A stretch of 64,000 bases of DNA from assembly GCF_001429185.1 (NCBI RefSeq), contig NZ_LMIW01000008.1, positions 186,001 to 250,000 of the forward strand, given 5' to 3'. The translations under genes were made by a program, and so were the position numbers. The DNA is from Terrabacter sp. Root85. GTDB lineage: Bacteria; Actinomycetota; Actinomycetes; Actinomycetales; Dermatophilaceae. The notes under the pieces were generated by a model. It was not told where the DNA came from. It made no database searches and saw only the letters and a program-made list of their open reading frames with translations. This document shows positions 39,129-48,022 of the stretch, one piece after another (positions within the stretch are counted from its first letter, which is position 1; each line of letters begins with the position of its first letter).

Positions 39129-39170
39129 ATACAACCTCGAATTGAATACAACCTCGTATCGGAGCATACT
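39129..39170. promoter_or_regulatory. Tandem TetR operators overlapping a leaderless promoter
   Basis: ATACAACCTCG is repeated at 39129 and 39146, 17 bp apart; with the following bases each copy reads ATAC-N6-GAAT or ATAC-N6-GTAT, a half-palindrome. The second overlaps a -35 (TTGAAT, 39143-39148) and lies before a -10 (CATACT, 39165-39170), 16-nt spacer. The -10 ends 6 nt before GTG 39177. This stretch is much richer in A+T than its surroundings. Confidence 0.65.
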
Positions 39171-39176
39171 CGTCGG

Positions 39177-40055
39177 GTGACCACTCCCAGCCCAGGCCGA
39201 CCCACGGACCCCGACCAGCGCACCGTCGTCGTCGACGACGTCAGCGTCGCCGGCACGCACGAGCCCTTCGTCGAGCACGTGAGCTTCACGGCCCCGGCGG
39301 GTGTCGTCACGTTCGTCCCGACCGACCCGGGCATTCCCCAGGTCGCACTCGCCCTCGCCATCGGAGGCCGGGTCGCCCTGCTGCGTGGGCGGGTCAGCAT
39401 CGGCGGGGTCCCGGAGCGAGCCGAGCTGCAGCTGCGCACGCGGCTCGTCGACGTCGCTGACGTGACGGCCCCCGAGGACTCCCTGGCGGTGCGGGCCGTC
39501 GTGCAGGAGGAGCTCGCCCTCGCCGAGCGTCCTGCCTCCCGCTCGGCTGTCGCCACCTTCCTGTCCGAGCACGACCTCGCCGACCGCTCCGGGGTGCCCT
39601 GGGAACAGCTGCCCGCAGGGGTGCGCACGGGCCTGCTGCTCGAGCTCGGCGCCCTCCACCCCCACGTACGCGTCCTCGTCCTCGCCGGTGCCGAGCGGCA
39701 CGGCGGGGACCACGCGGTCTGGCTCGAGACCTGCCACCGGCTGGCCCGGGAGGGCTTCGCCGTCATCGTCCTGACGACGGCTGCCCTGGCATCCACGCTG
39801 CCTCCCGACGAGGTCGAGGCCGAGCCCGCGCCGCAGCCGGCGCTCGCGTCCACATCGCAGCCCGAGCCCGAGCCAGAGCCCGAGCCAGAGCCCGAGCCGG
39901 AGCCCCAGCCGGAGCCCGAGCCAGAGCCCCAGCCGGACCCCGAGCCCGAGCCCGAGACCGAGCCGGAGACCGAGCCGGAGACCGAGCCGGGGCCGGAGAC
40001 CGCTCCCGACCCGCAGGACACCACCGCAACCACCCCGAAGGAGCCCTCGGCATGA
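39177..40055 (+). CDS. Degenerate ABC-ATPase-like protein with Pro-Glu repeat tail
   Basis: 292 residues. The first 205 follow the layout of an ABC ATPase ([11 protein letters not shown]..., [13 protein letters not shown]...). Where Walker A should be there is [17 protein letters not shown] (48-64) with no glycine-rich GK[ST]. Where the signature should be is [16 protein letters not shown], and Walker B has become [12 protein letters not shown], with no catalytic Glu after an Asp. It should therefore not hydrolyse ATP. Residues about 228-275 are a Pro-Glu repeat, likely extended and negatively charged. The stop overlaps the YhgE/Pip start (ATGA, 40052-40055), so the two proteins probably work together. 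GTG start follows a leaderless -10. Confidence 0.75.
   Translation: MTTPSPGRPTDPDQRTVVVDDVSVAGTHEPFVEHVSFTAPAGVVTFVPTDPGIPQVALALAIGGRVALLRGRVSIGGVPERAELQLRTRLVDVADVTAPEDSLAVRAVVQEELALAERPASRSAVATFLSEHDLADRSGVPWEQLPAGVRTGLLLELGALHPHVRVLVLAGAERHGGDHAVWLETCHRLAREGFAVIVLTTAALASTLPPDEVEAEPAPQPALASTSQPEPEPEPEPEPEPEPQPEPEPEPQPDPEPEPETEPETEPETEPGPETAPDPQDTTATTPKEPSA
39858..40006 (+). repeat. CCNGAG hexanucleotide microsatellite
   Basis: About 24 imperfect tandem repeats of a six-base unit (CCCGAG, CCAGAG, CCGGAG, CCGGAC) encode the Pro-Glu tail of the ATPase-like protein. Length is probably variable between strains. Confidence 0.85.
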
Positions 40056-42115
40056 ACCCCGTCCGCCTCGCGGTCGCCGAGCTGCGCCGCCTCACGAGCT
40101 CGCGCCTGGCCCGGCTCGCCCTGGCTGCCCTCGTCCTCATCCCCACCCTCTACGGCGGTCTCTACCTCTATGCCAACCACGACCCCTACGGCGGCTTCCC
40201 GCAGGTGCCGGCGGCCGTCGTGAGCGACGACACCGGCACCACCCTCAGCACGGGGGAGAAGCTGCAGGTCGGCGGGCGGGTCGCCGACCAGCTCGTCGAC
40301 TCGAGGTCCTTCGACTGGCACCGGGTCTCGCACGACGAGGCGATGCGCGGTGTCGACGACGGGACCTACGCCTTCGCCGTCATCCTGCCCCGGACGTTCT
40401 CGGCCGACCTGGCGTCGACCGCCGAGTTCCGGCCGCGACAGGCCACGGTCGTGCTCGAGACGAACGACGCCAACAACTACATGACCTCGACCATCGGCAA
40501 CCAGGTCATCAAGCAGGTGACGGCATCGGTCGCGAGCGAGGTGAGCCGGACCGCGGCCAGCAAGCTGCTCCTCGGCTTCAGCGACGTCCACGACCAGCTC
40601 GTCAAGGCCGCCGACGGCTCCGAGCAGCTGCGGGCCGGGGCGGTCAAGGCCGACGACGGCGCGAGGAGGCTGGCGAGCGGGGCCCGCACCCTCGCGACCG
40701 GTCTCGACGACCTCGCCTCCGGGGCCAGGCGCCTCGACACCGGTGTGGGCCAGGCGGCCTCCGGCGCCGACAGCCTCGAGGCGGGCGCCGCCCAGCTCGC
40801 CTCCGGCCTGTCCACGCTGCAGTCCCGCACCGCCAACCTGCCGGCCCAGACCGCGCGGCTCGCCGACGGCGCCGAGCAGGTCGCCGCCGGCAACCGGACC
40901 ATCGCCTCCTACGGCACCAAGGCCGCGACCGCGTCGACCCAGCTCAAGAGCCGGATCGCCGCCGACCGGTCGAGCTTCCTGTCGGCCCTGCGCGCCCAGG
41001 GGCTCACCGACGCCCAGCTCGCCGTCGTCGAGTCGCGGCTCGACGTCGTCGACGGCTACGTCGACACGGCCGACAGCACGATCCAGTCGGCCTCCGGCAG
41101 CCTGACCCGCCTCTCCAAGGGCGCCGACCAGGTCGCGACCGGCGCCCGGACGCTCGCCTCGGCGACGCCGGCCCTGACGAGTGGCATCGCCCAGGCCCAC
41201 TCCGGCGCCGTCCAGGTCCGCGACGGCGCGAGCGCGCTCGCCACCGGTCTCGACCAGCTCAAGACGGGCTCGAGCGCGCTCGCGTCCGGCGCGACGAAGG
41301 CCTCCACCGGCGCCGACCAGCTCTCGTCGGGCGCGAGCTCCCTCGCCTCCGGCCTCGACTCGCTCGTCAAGGGCGCCACCGACCTGCACGCCGGTCTCGT
41401 CAAGGGCCGTGACGCCGTGCCCGACCCTTCCGACGCCCAGCGCAAGGCGATGGCCCAGACGATCGGCAACCCCGTCGGGGTCTCGTCCGACTCCCTCTCG
41501 TCGGCCGGCTCCTACGGTGCCGGGCTCGCGCCGTTCTTCATGAGCCTCGCGCTCTGGATCGGCGCCTACGTCCTCTTCCTCTTCGTCCGGCCCCTGTCGA
41601 CGCGTGCCCTCGCGACGAGCCAGCGCTCGGTCCGCACCGCCGTCGGTGGCTGGCTCGCGCCGGCGCTCGTCGGCGTCCTCCAGGCCGCGGCGCTCGTGCT
41701 CGTCGTCGGGAGGGGCGTCGACATCCGGATCGCGCACCCGGTGCTCGCCTTCCTCTTCCTCGTCTTCGTGTCCATGACCTTCGTCGCGATCCTGCACGCC
41801 CTCGCCGCACGGCTCGGCGCCGTCGGGAAGTTCCTCGGCCTCGTCTTCATGGTCGTCCAGCTCGTCAGCGCGGGCGGCACGTTCCCCTGGCAGACGTTGC
41901 CCGCGCCGCTCCAGGCCATCCACCACGTCGTCCCGATGACGTACGCGATCGACGGGCTCCGCCGGCTCATGTACGGCGCCGACCTCGGTCCGGTGCCGGG
42001 CAGCATCGCGGTGCTCGCGGCATACCTCGTCGGTGCCCTCGCCGTGTCGACGGTCGCTGCCCGGCGCTCGCGGATGTGGACGCCGTCGCGGATCAAGCCC
42101 GAGCTGAGCCTCTGA
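40052..42115 (+). CDS. YhgE/Pip-family membrane protein
   Basis: 687 residues. One N-terminal membrane helix (about 19-40) followed by [24 protein letters not shown], the YhgE/Pip hallmark. A large extracytoplasmic region (about 45-500) contains many repeats of the type SGA..L..GA..LA.GL (200-280 and 360-465) that should form long helices or coiled coil. Five to six C-terminal helices (about 505-680) with ABC-2-like character follow. Family members include phage-infection protein Pip; export of lipids, lantibiotics or type VII substrates has been suggested. Coupled to the ATPase-like gene and controlled by the divergent TetR. Confidence 0.9.
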   Translation: MNPVRLAVAELRRLTSSRLARLALAALVLIPTLYGGLYLYANHDPYGGFPQVPAAVVSDDTGTTLSTGEKLQVGGRVADQLVDSRSFDWHRVSHDEAMRGVDDGTYAFAVILPRTFSADLASTAEFRPRQATVVLETNDANNYMTSTIGNQVIKQVTASVASEVSRTAASKLLLGFSDVHDQLVKAADGSEQLRAGAVKADDGARRLASGARTLATGLDDLASGARRLDTGVGQAASGADSLEAGAAQLASGLSTLQSRTANLPAQTARLADGAEQVAAGNRTIASYGTKAATASTQLKSRIAADRSSFLSALRAQGLTDAQLAVVESRLDVVDGYVDTADSTIQSASGSLTRLSKGADQVATGARTLASATPALTSGIAQAHSGAVQVRDGASALATGLDQLKTGSSALASGATKASTGADQLSSGASSLASGLDSLVKGATDLHAGLVKGRDAVPDPSDAQRKAMAQTIGNPVGVSSDSLSSAGSYGAGLAPFFMSLALWIGAYVLFLFVRPLSTRALATSQRSVRTAVGGWLAPALVGVLQAAALVLVVGRGVDIRIAHPVLAFLFLVFVSMTFVAILHALAARLGAVGKFLGLVFMVVQLVSAGGTFPWQTLPAPLQAIHHVVPMTYAIDGLRRLMYGADLGPVPGSIAVLAAYLVGALAVSTVAARRSRMWTPSRIKPELSL

Positions 42116-42148
42116 GCGGTCCGGGCTGACAACGCGGCCGGTCCGGAG

Positions 42149-42154
42149 CATGCT
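42149..42154 (+). promoter_or_regulatory. Possible leaderless -10 element for the SixA-like gene
   Basis: CATGCT ends 7 nt before ATG 42162; no Shine-Dalgarno in the gap. Confidence 0.4.
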
Positions 42155-42161
42155 CGGAGTC

Positions 42162-42695
42162 ATGAGCAGCGCCTCGAGAGAGAAGACCCTCATCCTCATG
42201 CGTCACGCCAAGGCCGAGGAGGGGCCCGGCAAGGTCGACCACGACCGCGAGCTGGCGGCCCGTGGTCGACGGGACGCCAAGGCGGCCGGGAAGTGGCTCC
42301 ATGCCGAAGGCCTCGTGCCCGACCTCGTCATCTGCTCGACGGCGCAGCGCACGCGGCAGACGTGGGAGGAGGCGTGCCGCGGTGGCGCGCACACGGAGTT
42401 CGTCGAGTTCCGGCGCAGCGTCTACCTCGGCGGCTCCGAGCAGACGCTCGAGACCGTGCGCGAGGACGCCGGTGACACCTCGACCGTCCTCGTCGTCGGC
42501 CACAACCCGACGATGGCGCAGCTGACGAGTCTGCTCACCGACGGCGAGGGCTCGCGCGAGGCGCACGAGGCCCTCGGCGAGGGCTTCGTCACGAGCGGGC
42601 TCGCGGTCCTGCGCTACGCGGGGGACTGGGCCGACCTCGACCTCGGCACGTGCGAGCTGGCGCGCTTCCACGTCAGCCGCGGTCACGACGACTGA
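42162..42695 (+). CDS. SixA-like phosphohistidine phosphatase (histidine phosphatase family)
   Basis: 177 residues. RHG catalytic motif variant LMRHAKAEEG near the N-terminus, DRELAARGRRDAKAAG, the ICSTAQRTRQTWEEA phosphate-binding segment and VVGHNPTM with the second catalytic histidine. SixA enzymes dephosphorylate phosphohistidine on phosphotransfer domains; the actual substrate in actinobacteria is unknown. ATG 42162 chosen over 42150 because the family start aligns (EKTLILMRHAK) and a -10 lies upstream. Confidence 0.9.
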   Translation: MSSASREKTLILMRHAKAEEGPGKVDHDRELAARGRRDAKAAGKWLHAEGLVPDLVICSTAQRTRQTWEEACRGGAHTEFVEFRRSVYLGGSEQTLETVREDAGDTSTVLVVGHNPTMAQLTSLLTDGEGSREAHEALGEGFVTSGLAVLRYAGDWADLDLGTCELARFHVSRGHDD

Positions 42696-42738
42696 CCGGC
42701 CGACGCCCGGTCGGCACGGGCTCAGGCTGTGAGATGCG

Positions 42739-42768
42739 GTGTCCACCCAGCGGACACGGTTCTATGCT
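42739..42768 (+). promoter_or_regulatory. ilvD promoter with inverted repeat
   Basis: TATGCT (42763-42768) ends 6 nt before ATG 42775, predicting a leaderless message. GTGTCC (42739-42744) and GGACAC (42752-42757) form a 6-bp inverted repeat covering the -35 position and may be a regulator site. Confidence 0.5.
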
Positions 42769-42774
42769 GCTCGC

Positions 42775-44475
42775 ATGACGCAGACGCCTGACATCAAGCC
42801 CCGCAGCCGCGACGTCACCGACGGTCTCGAGAAGACCGCCGCGCGGGGGATGCTCCGGGCCGTGGGCCTCGGCGACGACGACTGGGTCAAGCCGCAGATC
42901 GGCGTCGCGAGCTCGTGGAACGAGATCACGCCGTGCAACCTGTCGCTCGACCGGCTCGCCAAGGCGGTCAAGGACGGCGTGCACGCCGCTGGTGGCTACC
43001 CGCTCGAGTTCGGCACGATCTCCGTCTCCGACGGCATCTCGATGGGCCACGAGGGCATGCACTTCAGCCTCGTCTCCCGCGAGATCATCGCCGACTCCGT
43101 CGAGACGGTCATGAATGCCGAGCGCCTCGACGGGTCAGTGCTGCTCGCGGGTTGCGACAAGTCGCTCCCGGGCATGCTCATGGCTGCCGCCCGTCTCGAC
43201 CTCGCGTCGGTCTTCCTCTACGCCGGCACGATCCTGCCGGGCATCGCCAAGCTCTCCGACGGCACCGAGAAGGAGGTCACGATCATCGACGCCTTCGAGG
43301 CCGTCGGTGCGTGCAACGCCGGGAAGATGTCGCTCGAGGACGTCGACGCGATCGAGCGCGCCATCTGCCCGGGGGAGGGCGCCTGCGGCGGCTTCTACAC
43401 CGCCAACACGATGGCCGCCGTGGCCGAGGCCATCGGCATGTCGATCCCCGGCTCGGCCGCGCCGCCCGCCACCGACCGGCGCCGCGACATGTACGCCCGC
43501 AAGTCGGGCGAGGCCGTCGTCGAGCTGCTCCGCAAGGGCATCACCGCGCGCGACATCATGACGAAGCCGGCCTTCGAGAACGCCATCGCCGTCGTCATGG
43601 CCTTCGGCGGCTCGACCAACGCCGTGCTCCACCTGCTGGCCATCGCGCACGAGGCCGAGGTGGACCTGACGATCGAGGACTTCCGGCGCATCGGTGCGAA
43701 GGTGCCGCACCTGGCCGACGTCAAGCCGTTCGGCAGCTTCGTCATGAAGGACATCGACCACATCGGCGGCATCCCCGTCGTCATGAAGACGCTGCTCGAG
43801 GCCGGGCTGCTCGACGGCGACTGCCTCACGGTGACGGGCAAGACGATGGCCGAGAACCTCGACGACATCAACCCGCCGCACATCGACGGCCGGGTCATCC
43901 GCGAGATGGCGACGCCGATCCACAAGACCGGTGGCCTGACGATCCTCACCGGCTCGCTGGCGCCCGAGGGCGCCGTCGTGAAGTCGGCCGGCTTCGACGA
44001 GTCCGTCTTCGAGGGCACCGCCCGCGTCTTCGACGGCGAGCGCGCCGCGATGGACGCCGTCGAGCAGGGCTCGCTGCAGAAGAACGACGTCGTCGTCATC
44101 CGCTACGAGGGCCCCAAGGGTGGTCCCGGGATGCGCGAGATGCTCGCCGTCACGGGCGCCATCAAGGGCGCGGGCCTGGGCAAGGACGTCCTCCTGCTCA
44201 CCGACGGTCGCTTCTCCGGCGGCACGACCGGCCTCTGCGTCGGCCACGTCGCCCCCGAGGCCGTCGACGACGGGCCCATCGCCTTCGTGCACGACGGCGA
44301 CACGATCCGCCTCGACGTCGCCAACGGCACGCTCGACGTGCTCGTCGACGACGACGAGATGGAGCGTCGCCGAGCTGAAGGCGTCACGCACCCCGAGCCG
44401 AAGTACACCCGCGGTGTGCTCGCGAAGTACCGCAAGCTCGTCGGCAGCGCCAGCCGCGGCGCCGTCTGCGGCTGA
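42775..44475 (+). CDS. ilvD: Dihydroxyacid dehydratase
   Basis: 566 residues, full-length IlvD. Iron-sulfur cysteines in TPCNLSLD (about residue 49), [10 protein letters not shown] (about 122) and VGACNAGKM (about 194), the pattern of three ligands for a [2Fe-2S] or [4Fe-4S] cluster. Mg site around [20 protein letters not shown]; catalytic [19 protein letters not shown] near the C-terminus. Dehydrates dihydroxyisovalerate and dihydroxymethylvalerate in the valine and isoleucine pathways. Separate from ilvBNC by 3.6 kb. Terminated by the hairpin at 44489-44532. Confidence 0.97.
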   Translation: MTQTPDIKPRSRDVTDGLEKTAARGMLRAVGLGDDDWVKPQIGVASSWNEITPCNLSLDRLAKAVKDGVHAAGGYPLEFGTISVSDGISMGHEGMHFSLVSREIIADSVETVMNAERLDGSVLLAGCDKSLPGMLMAAARLDLASVFLYAGTILPGIAKLSDGTEKEVTIIDAFEAVGACNAGKMSLEDVDAIERAICPGEGACGGFYTANTMAAVAEAIGMSIPGSAAPPATDRRRDMYARKSGEAVVELLRKGITARDIMTKPAFENAIAVVMAFGGSTNAVLHLLAIAHEAEVDLTIEDFRRIGAKVPHLADVKPFGSFVMKDIDHIGGIPVVMKTLLEAGLLDGDCLTVTGKTMAENLDDINPPHIDGRVIREMATPIHKTGGLTILTGSLAPEGAVVKSAGFDESVFEGTARVFDGERAAMDAVEQGSLQKNDVVVIRYEGPKGGPGMREMLAVTGAIKGAGLGKDVLLLTDGRFSGGTTGLCVGHVAPEAVDDGPIAFVHDGDTIRLDVANGTLDVLVDDDEMERRRAEGVTHPEPKYTRGVLAKYRKLVGSASRGAVCG

Positions 44476-44488
44476 CCCTCGCTCGGGT

Positions 44489-44532
44489 TCGAGGTGATGG
44501 CGACGCCCGGCTCGGTGTCGCCATCACCTCGA
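44489..44532 (+). terminator. Terminator after ilvD
   Basis: 16-bp perfect stem (44489-44504 with 44517-44532), loop GCCCGGCTCGGT. Located between the ilvD stop and the convergent AraC gene end at 44573. Confidence 0.85.
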
Positions 44533-44572
44533 CCCAGGCTGGGCGGTCGATGGCGTATGCCGTGTGGCCGGT

Positions 44573-45409
44573 TCAGCGTTCCGTGTCGCGGAAGGCGCGG
44601 GGCGTCATCCCGGTGTGCTCGCGGAACCGGCGGATGAGGTGCCGCTCGTCGCTGAATCCGGTTGTCGCAGCGATGTCCCGGACGCCGAGCCCGGTGTGCA
44701 CGAGCAGGTCGGTGGCAGCCTCGAGCCGTCGTGAGGCGCGGTGGGCGTAGGGGCTCGTGCCGGTCTCGGACCGGAACCGTCGGCGCCATGTCTCGTAGGC
44801 CATCCCGACCTCCGCGGCCACGGACGGCAGGTCCAGCGACTCGGCGAGGTCGCGGTCGAGCAGCTCGAGGGACCGATCGAGCCAGCCGAGCCCCGCGGGT
44901 CCGCGAGGATCCCTGCCCGCACCTGCGGTCGCGATCGCCTCGAGCAGGGCCGTGAGCAGGTCGAGGGCCTCGGCGTCCCGGCCCGCGACGGTCGTCGGGC
45001 GGGTCCGCTCGCCGAAGGCCGCGAACCGGTGGCGCCACCTGGCGACCGGCAGACCGTGCGCGAGGGGGTGGTCGGGCGTGAGCGCACCACGTCGCCGGGC
45101 CAGCTCGAACGCGACCCCGTCGAAGACGACGAAGACCTCGTCCCAGCCGTCGCGGTCGGCGCCGTACCAGTGCGGATGGCCGGGGTGCACGACGACGAGG
45201 GAGCCCGCGCCGAGGGACTCGTCGCGCCCCGCGTCGCGGTAGCGGCCCGTGCCCGCGGTGACGAAGGTCAGGCCCCACGTCGGGTGTCGCCGGGTCGTCC
45301 CCACCGGTAGGCCGCTGCCGCCGGTGAGGCGTCCGGCCACGAGCACCTCGCCGAGCCGGCCTGACGGCACGCGTCGAGCGCTCTCGCCGTGCGCCGCCCG
45401 CTCGTCCAT
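44573..45409 (-). CDS. AraC-family transcriptional regulator
   Basis: 278 residues. N-terminal cupin-like arm (LTFVTAGTGRYRDAGRDESLGAGSLVVVHPGHPHWYG, about residues 52-90) and C-terminal tandem helix-turn-helix domain DLPSVAAEVGMAYETWRRRFRSETGTSPYAHRASRRLEAATDLLVHTGLGVRDIAATTGFSDERHLIRRFREHTGMTP (about 195-270) in segments. Start at ATG 45409 is a choice; an in-frame start 20 codons upstream exists without a Shine-Dalgarno. Divergent from the PhyH gene with 127 bp between, so it is the likely regulator of it. Confidence 0.88.
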   Translation of the reverse strand: MDERAAHGESARRVPSGRLGEVLVAGRLTGGSGLPVGTTRRHPTWGLTFVTAGTGRYRDAGRDESLGAGSLVVVHPGHPHWYGADRDGWDEVFVVFDGVAFELARRRGALTPDHPLAHGLPVARWRHRFAAFGERTRPTTVAGRDAEALDLLTALLEAIATAGAGRDPRGPAGLGWLDRSLELLDRDLAESLDLPSVAAEVGMAYETWRRRFRSETGTSPYAHRASRRLEAATDLLVHTGLGVRDIAATTGFSDERHLIRRFREHTGMTPRAFRDTER

Positions 45410-45536
45410 GAGGTCATCGAACCAGATCGTTCCCCTGTGACCACGCCGTTCCGGGTCGGGTCCGAGCACGACTGGTGTGCTGGGACCTGCGACGACCGCT
45501 CGGGTCGTTCACGATCCACGGAGGACGAGCCACCAC

Positions 45537-46355
45537 ATGCCCACCGACCTGCTGCCCGCGCTCACCACGGCATACCCCGTGTCAGACGTCGACGTCGCGG
45601 CCTACCGCTCGAACGGCCACGTGCGCCTGGCCCAGGTGGCCACGCAGGAGGAGGTGGCGGCGTACCGCGTGCCCGTCGCGGCGGCCGTCGAGCGCCTCAG
45701 CACCGAGACCCGGCCCCTCGCCGAGCGCGACAGCTACGGCATGGCGTTCCTCCAGGTGATGAACCTCTGGCGGCACGACGAGGACGTGGCGCGCTTCGTC
45801 ATGGCCTCCCGCTTCGCCGACGTGGCGGCCCACCTGCTCGGCGTCCCGCGGGTGCGGCTCTACCACGACCAGGCGCTCTTCAAAGAGCCCGGCGGGGGCT
45901 ACACGCCGTGGCACCAGGACGCGATGTACTGGCCGCTGGACGGCTCCCGGTGCCTGACCATGTGGATGCCGCTCGTCGACATCACCCCCGCCCACGGCGG
46001 GCTCGCCTTCGCCTCCGGCAGCCACGTCGACGGGCCGCTCAGCGACATCGGCATCTCCGACGCGTCGGAGGAGCACTTCGACCGGCTGCTCACGGAGCGC
46101 GGCCTCGTCGTCGACGAACCGGTCGCGATGCGTGCCGGCGACGCGTCCTTCCACTCGGGCTGGACGGTGCACAAGGCCCTCGGCAACTCCTCGGACCGGA
46201 TGCGCGAGGTCATGACCGTCATCTGGTTCGCCGACGGACTGACGGTGCTCGAACCGGCCAACTCGGCGCAGGCCAACGACCTCACCTCATGGCTGCCCGG
46301 GCTCGCACCGGGCGACGTCGCGGCCTCGGACGCGAACCCTGCGCTGCCCCGCTGA
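45537..46355 (+). CDS. Phytanoyl-CoA dioxygenase family protein
   Basis: 272 residues, Fe(II)/2-oxoglutarate oxygenase of the PhyH family. Iron site HxD in YTPWHQDAMYW and distal His in SFHSGWTVHKALGNSS, with the 2-oxoglutarate Arg in RMREVMTVIWF. Hydroxylates an unknown substrate: phytanoyl-CoA, ectoine and natural-product hydroxylases all share this fold. GGAGGAC lies about 13 nt before ATG 45537, a long but usable spacing. Paired with the divergent AraC regulator. Confidence 0.88.
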   Translation: MPTDLLPALTTAYPVSDVDVAAYRSNGHVRLAQVATQEEVAAYRVPVAAAVERLSTETRPLAERDSYGMAFLQVMNLWRHDEDVARFVMASRFADVAAHLLGVPRVRLYHDQALFKEPGGGYTPWHQDAMYWPLDGSRCLTMWMPLVDITPAHGGLAFASGSHVDGPLSDIGISDASEEHFDRLLTERGLVVDEPVAMRAGDASFHSGWTVHKALGNSSDRMREVMTVIWFADGLTVLEPANSAQANDLTSWLPGLAPGDVAASDANPALPR

Positions 46356-46377
46356 CCCGGGACGCGTCGCCGCGAGG

Positions 46378-46833
46378 CTAGGAGCTCTCGCCGGGTGTCG
46401 GCGACTCCGTCCGCTCCGGCGACTCGGCGCGCGCCTTGAGACCTGCGGCCTCCATCACGAGGTAGCGGTCGGTGAGCGAACGGTAACCACGCCCGACGAC
46501 CGAGCCGAGCAGGCCCGACTGGGTGATCGAGAGCGTCGCCCGGCACGTGCCGCGGCCCGTCCCCTCGACGCCGTGGCGACCCGTCGTCAACGTGCCGGGC
46601 CCGCTCGCCTCCCACGTGAAGTCGTGCCCCTCGGTGAGGCCGGTGACGGTCCAGACCGTCGTCGGGATCCGCGGCTGGTCGATGCGGGCCCGCGCCCCGA
46701 CCCGCAGCCCGTCGTCGAGCAGCGTCACCGACCGCACCGACGCGGTCCACTCGGGCCAGCGCTCGACGTCGCGCATCACCGCCCAGACGCGGGCGACCGG
46801 CGCGTCGATGTCGATGCTCGTGTGCTGCTCCAC
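46378..46833 (-). CDS. SRPBCC/polyketide cyclase-like lipid-binding protein
   Basis: 151 residues. Begins HTSIDIDAPVARVWAVMRDVERWPEWTASVRSVTLLD, the typical START/SRPBCC opening, with the remaining strands readable to about 135. Small soluble ligand-binding fold; ligand unknown. GTG start with GAGGAG about 6 nt upstream. Lies immediately downstream of the two-domain acetyltransferase on the same strand (9-bp gap), so probably cotranscribed. Confidence 0.85.
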   Translation of the reverse strand: MEQHTSIDIDAPVARVWAVMRDVERWPEWTASVRSVTLLDDGLRVGARARIDQPRIPTTVWTVTGLTEGHDFTWEASGPGTLTTGRHGVEGTGRGTCRATLSITQSGLLGSVVGRGYRSLTDRYLVMEAAGLKARAESPERTESPTPGESS

Positions 46834-46842
46834 GGCGTCTCC

Positions 46843-47793
46843 TCAGGCTGGTGCGGCCCCCGGGTCCGGTGCCACGTCGGCCGCCCAGTGGCGCCACACC
46901 GACGTGACCTGCATGCCGACCTTCTCATAGAGACCGAGGGCGCCGGTGCGGGAATCGGTCGACAGCTCGGACCGCTCGCCGCCGTGCGCGCGGGCGGCCT
47001 CGAAGGCGTCGACGAGCAGCGCCCTGGCCAGACCCCTGCCGCGCTCGTCGCGGCGCACCGCGAGCTTGTCGACGTAGGCGCAGCCGCTCGACACGACGAC
47101 GAAGGCCATGCCGACGACGGTGTCGGACGCGTCGACCATGAGCCGCAGCTGCCACGGTTCGTAGCCCGGTCGTCGCGAGACGGTGGCCGTCCACTCCTCG
47201 AAGGTCGAGCGCTCGCGTTCGGACCACTCGAGGAAGGCGTCCTCGTTGACCGTCCACGTCGCGCGGAGGTCGTCCTCGTCGCGCGGCTCGCGGACGGCAT
47301 ACCCCTCCGGGACGGGCTGTGGCTCGATCGCCTGCCCGGCCGGCAGCTCGAGCACCCACGACGTCCACAGGGTGCGGTAGCCGAGAGCCGAGAGGAGGCG
47401 CTCACCGGCCGAGTCGCCGGGCACCGGCTGGCCGACGACGGTGCCGCCGTCACGCGCGCCGACGGCTCGCGTCCAGCGAGACAGGGCCGTCCCGAGGCCC
47501 AGACCGCGGTGGGTCGGTGCGACGGCCGCGTCGGCCCAGCGACCCTTGTAGACCTCCGCGTACGCGACGAGCCGGTCTCCGTCGAGCACGCCCACGGACT
47601 GCGTGGCGAGGTCGAAGGCGGGACGCTGCCAGTCGCCGACGATGTCGGCCTCCTCGATGAGCACCTCTCCGACGTCGTGCAGCTCGCAGGCCGCCATGAG
47701 GGCGGTGACGGCAGCCGCGTCGTCCCGCGACAGCGGTCGGTCGGCGAGGTGGGCCGCAGCAGGCGGCAGCTGGAGGGGCACGGCGCTCGTCAT
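46843..47793 (-). CDS. Two-domain GNAT acetyltransferase (MshD-like layout)
   Basis: 316 residues with two tandem GNAT folds: domain 1 with VAPTHRGLGLGTALSRW (about 90-106) and domain 2 with VRRDERGRGLARALLVDAFEAA (about 246-267) and ALGLYEKVGMQ. Tandem GNAT enzymes include mycothiol synthase MshD, and the layout matches, but key MshD residues cannot be confirmed by eye. Start ATG 47793 lies 172 bp from the divergent ilvB leader. Confidence 0.82.
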   Translation of the reverse strand: MTSAVPLQLPPAAAHLADRPLSRDDAAAVTALMAACELHDVGEVLIEEADIVGDWQRPAFDLATQSVGVLDGDRLVAYAEVYKGRWADAAVAPTHRGLGLGTALSRWTRAVGARDGGTVVGQPVPGDSAGERLLSALGYRTLWTSWVLELPAGQAIEPQPVPEGYAVREPRDEDDLRATWTVNEDAFLEWSERERSTFEEWTATVSRRPGYEPWQLRLMVDASDTVVGMAFVVVSSGCAYVDKLAVRRDERGRGLARALLVDAFEAARAHGGERSELSTDSRTGALGLYEKVGMQVTSVWRHWAADVAPDPGAAPA

Positions 47794-47929
47794 GCCGGTC
47801 AGTGTCCCGAGCCGGTCGCGCCGGCGACAACCGACTTTCGCGGACCGGGGACAGCGCCGGCGCCCCGACCGCCGGTGTGACAGTGGGTGAGATCACGAGG
47901 TCACATGTTGAGACGCCCGAGATGGTCGA

Positions 47930-47955
47930 TTGACACCGCTGGGGCTTGGTAGGAC
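47930..47955 (+). promoter_or_regulatory. Candidate ilvBNC promoter
   Basis: TTGACA (47930-47935) and TAGGAC (47950-47955) are separated by 14 nt, shorter than ideal, and lie 9 nt before the leader ORF start. A different -10 in this stretch cannot be excluded. Confidence 0.45.
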
Positions 47956-47964
47956 GGTTGTCAC

Positions 47965-47991
47965 GTGGCCCGACTCCTCGTACTTCCCTAG
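47965..47991 (+). CDS. ilvL: ilvBNC leader peptide MARLLVLP
   Basis: Eight codons plus TAG, starting GTG: Met-Ala-Arg-Leu-Leu-Val-Leu-Pro. Four of the eight residues are branched-chain amino acids. It sits between a promoter candidate and a terminator hairpin 31 nt after its stop, the layout of amino-acid attenuators; ilvB leader peptides of this size and composition are known in other actinobacteria. Ribosome stalling at the Leu-Leu-Val-Leu codons (47974-47985) would prevent the hairpin 47991-48021 from forming and so influence termination. The exact competing structure was not modelled. Confidence 0.75.
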   Translation: MARLLVLP

Positions 47992-48021
47992 CGCGCCGAC
48001 CAGCTCGAACGGTCAGCGCGC
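47991..48021 (+). promoter_or_regulatory. Leader hairpin before the ilv attenuator
   Basis: GCGCGCCGACC (47991-48001) pairs with GGTCAGCGCGC (48011-48021) with one mismatch. It begins at the leader stop codon, so a ribosome at the end of the leader would cover it. Confidence 0.6.
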
Positions 48022-48022
48022 C

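Noticed and set aside
39858-40006. Regular repeats taken for a CRISPR array
   Set aside because: Units are six bases, contiguous, without spacers, and lie inside an open reading frame encoding Pro-Glu.
44480-44540. GGTTCGAG resembling the T-loop of a tRNA after ilvD
   Set aside because: It is one arm of a 16-bp terminator hairpin and no acceptor or anticodon stem can be built around it.
47905-47952. 15-codon ORF (MLRRPRWSIDTAGAW) upstream of ilvB as the leader peptide
   Set aside because: It has no run of branched-chain codons, and it ends before the leader hairpin. The ORF at 47965 has the Leu-Leu-Val-Leu run and the right position.
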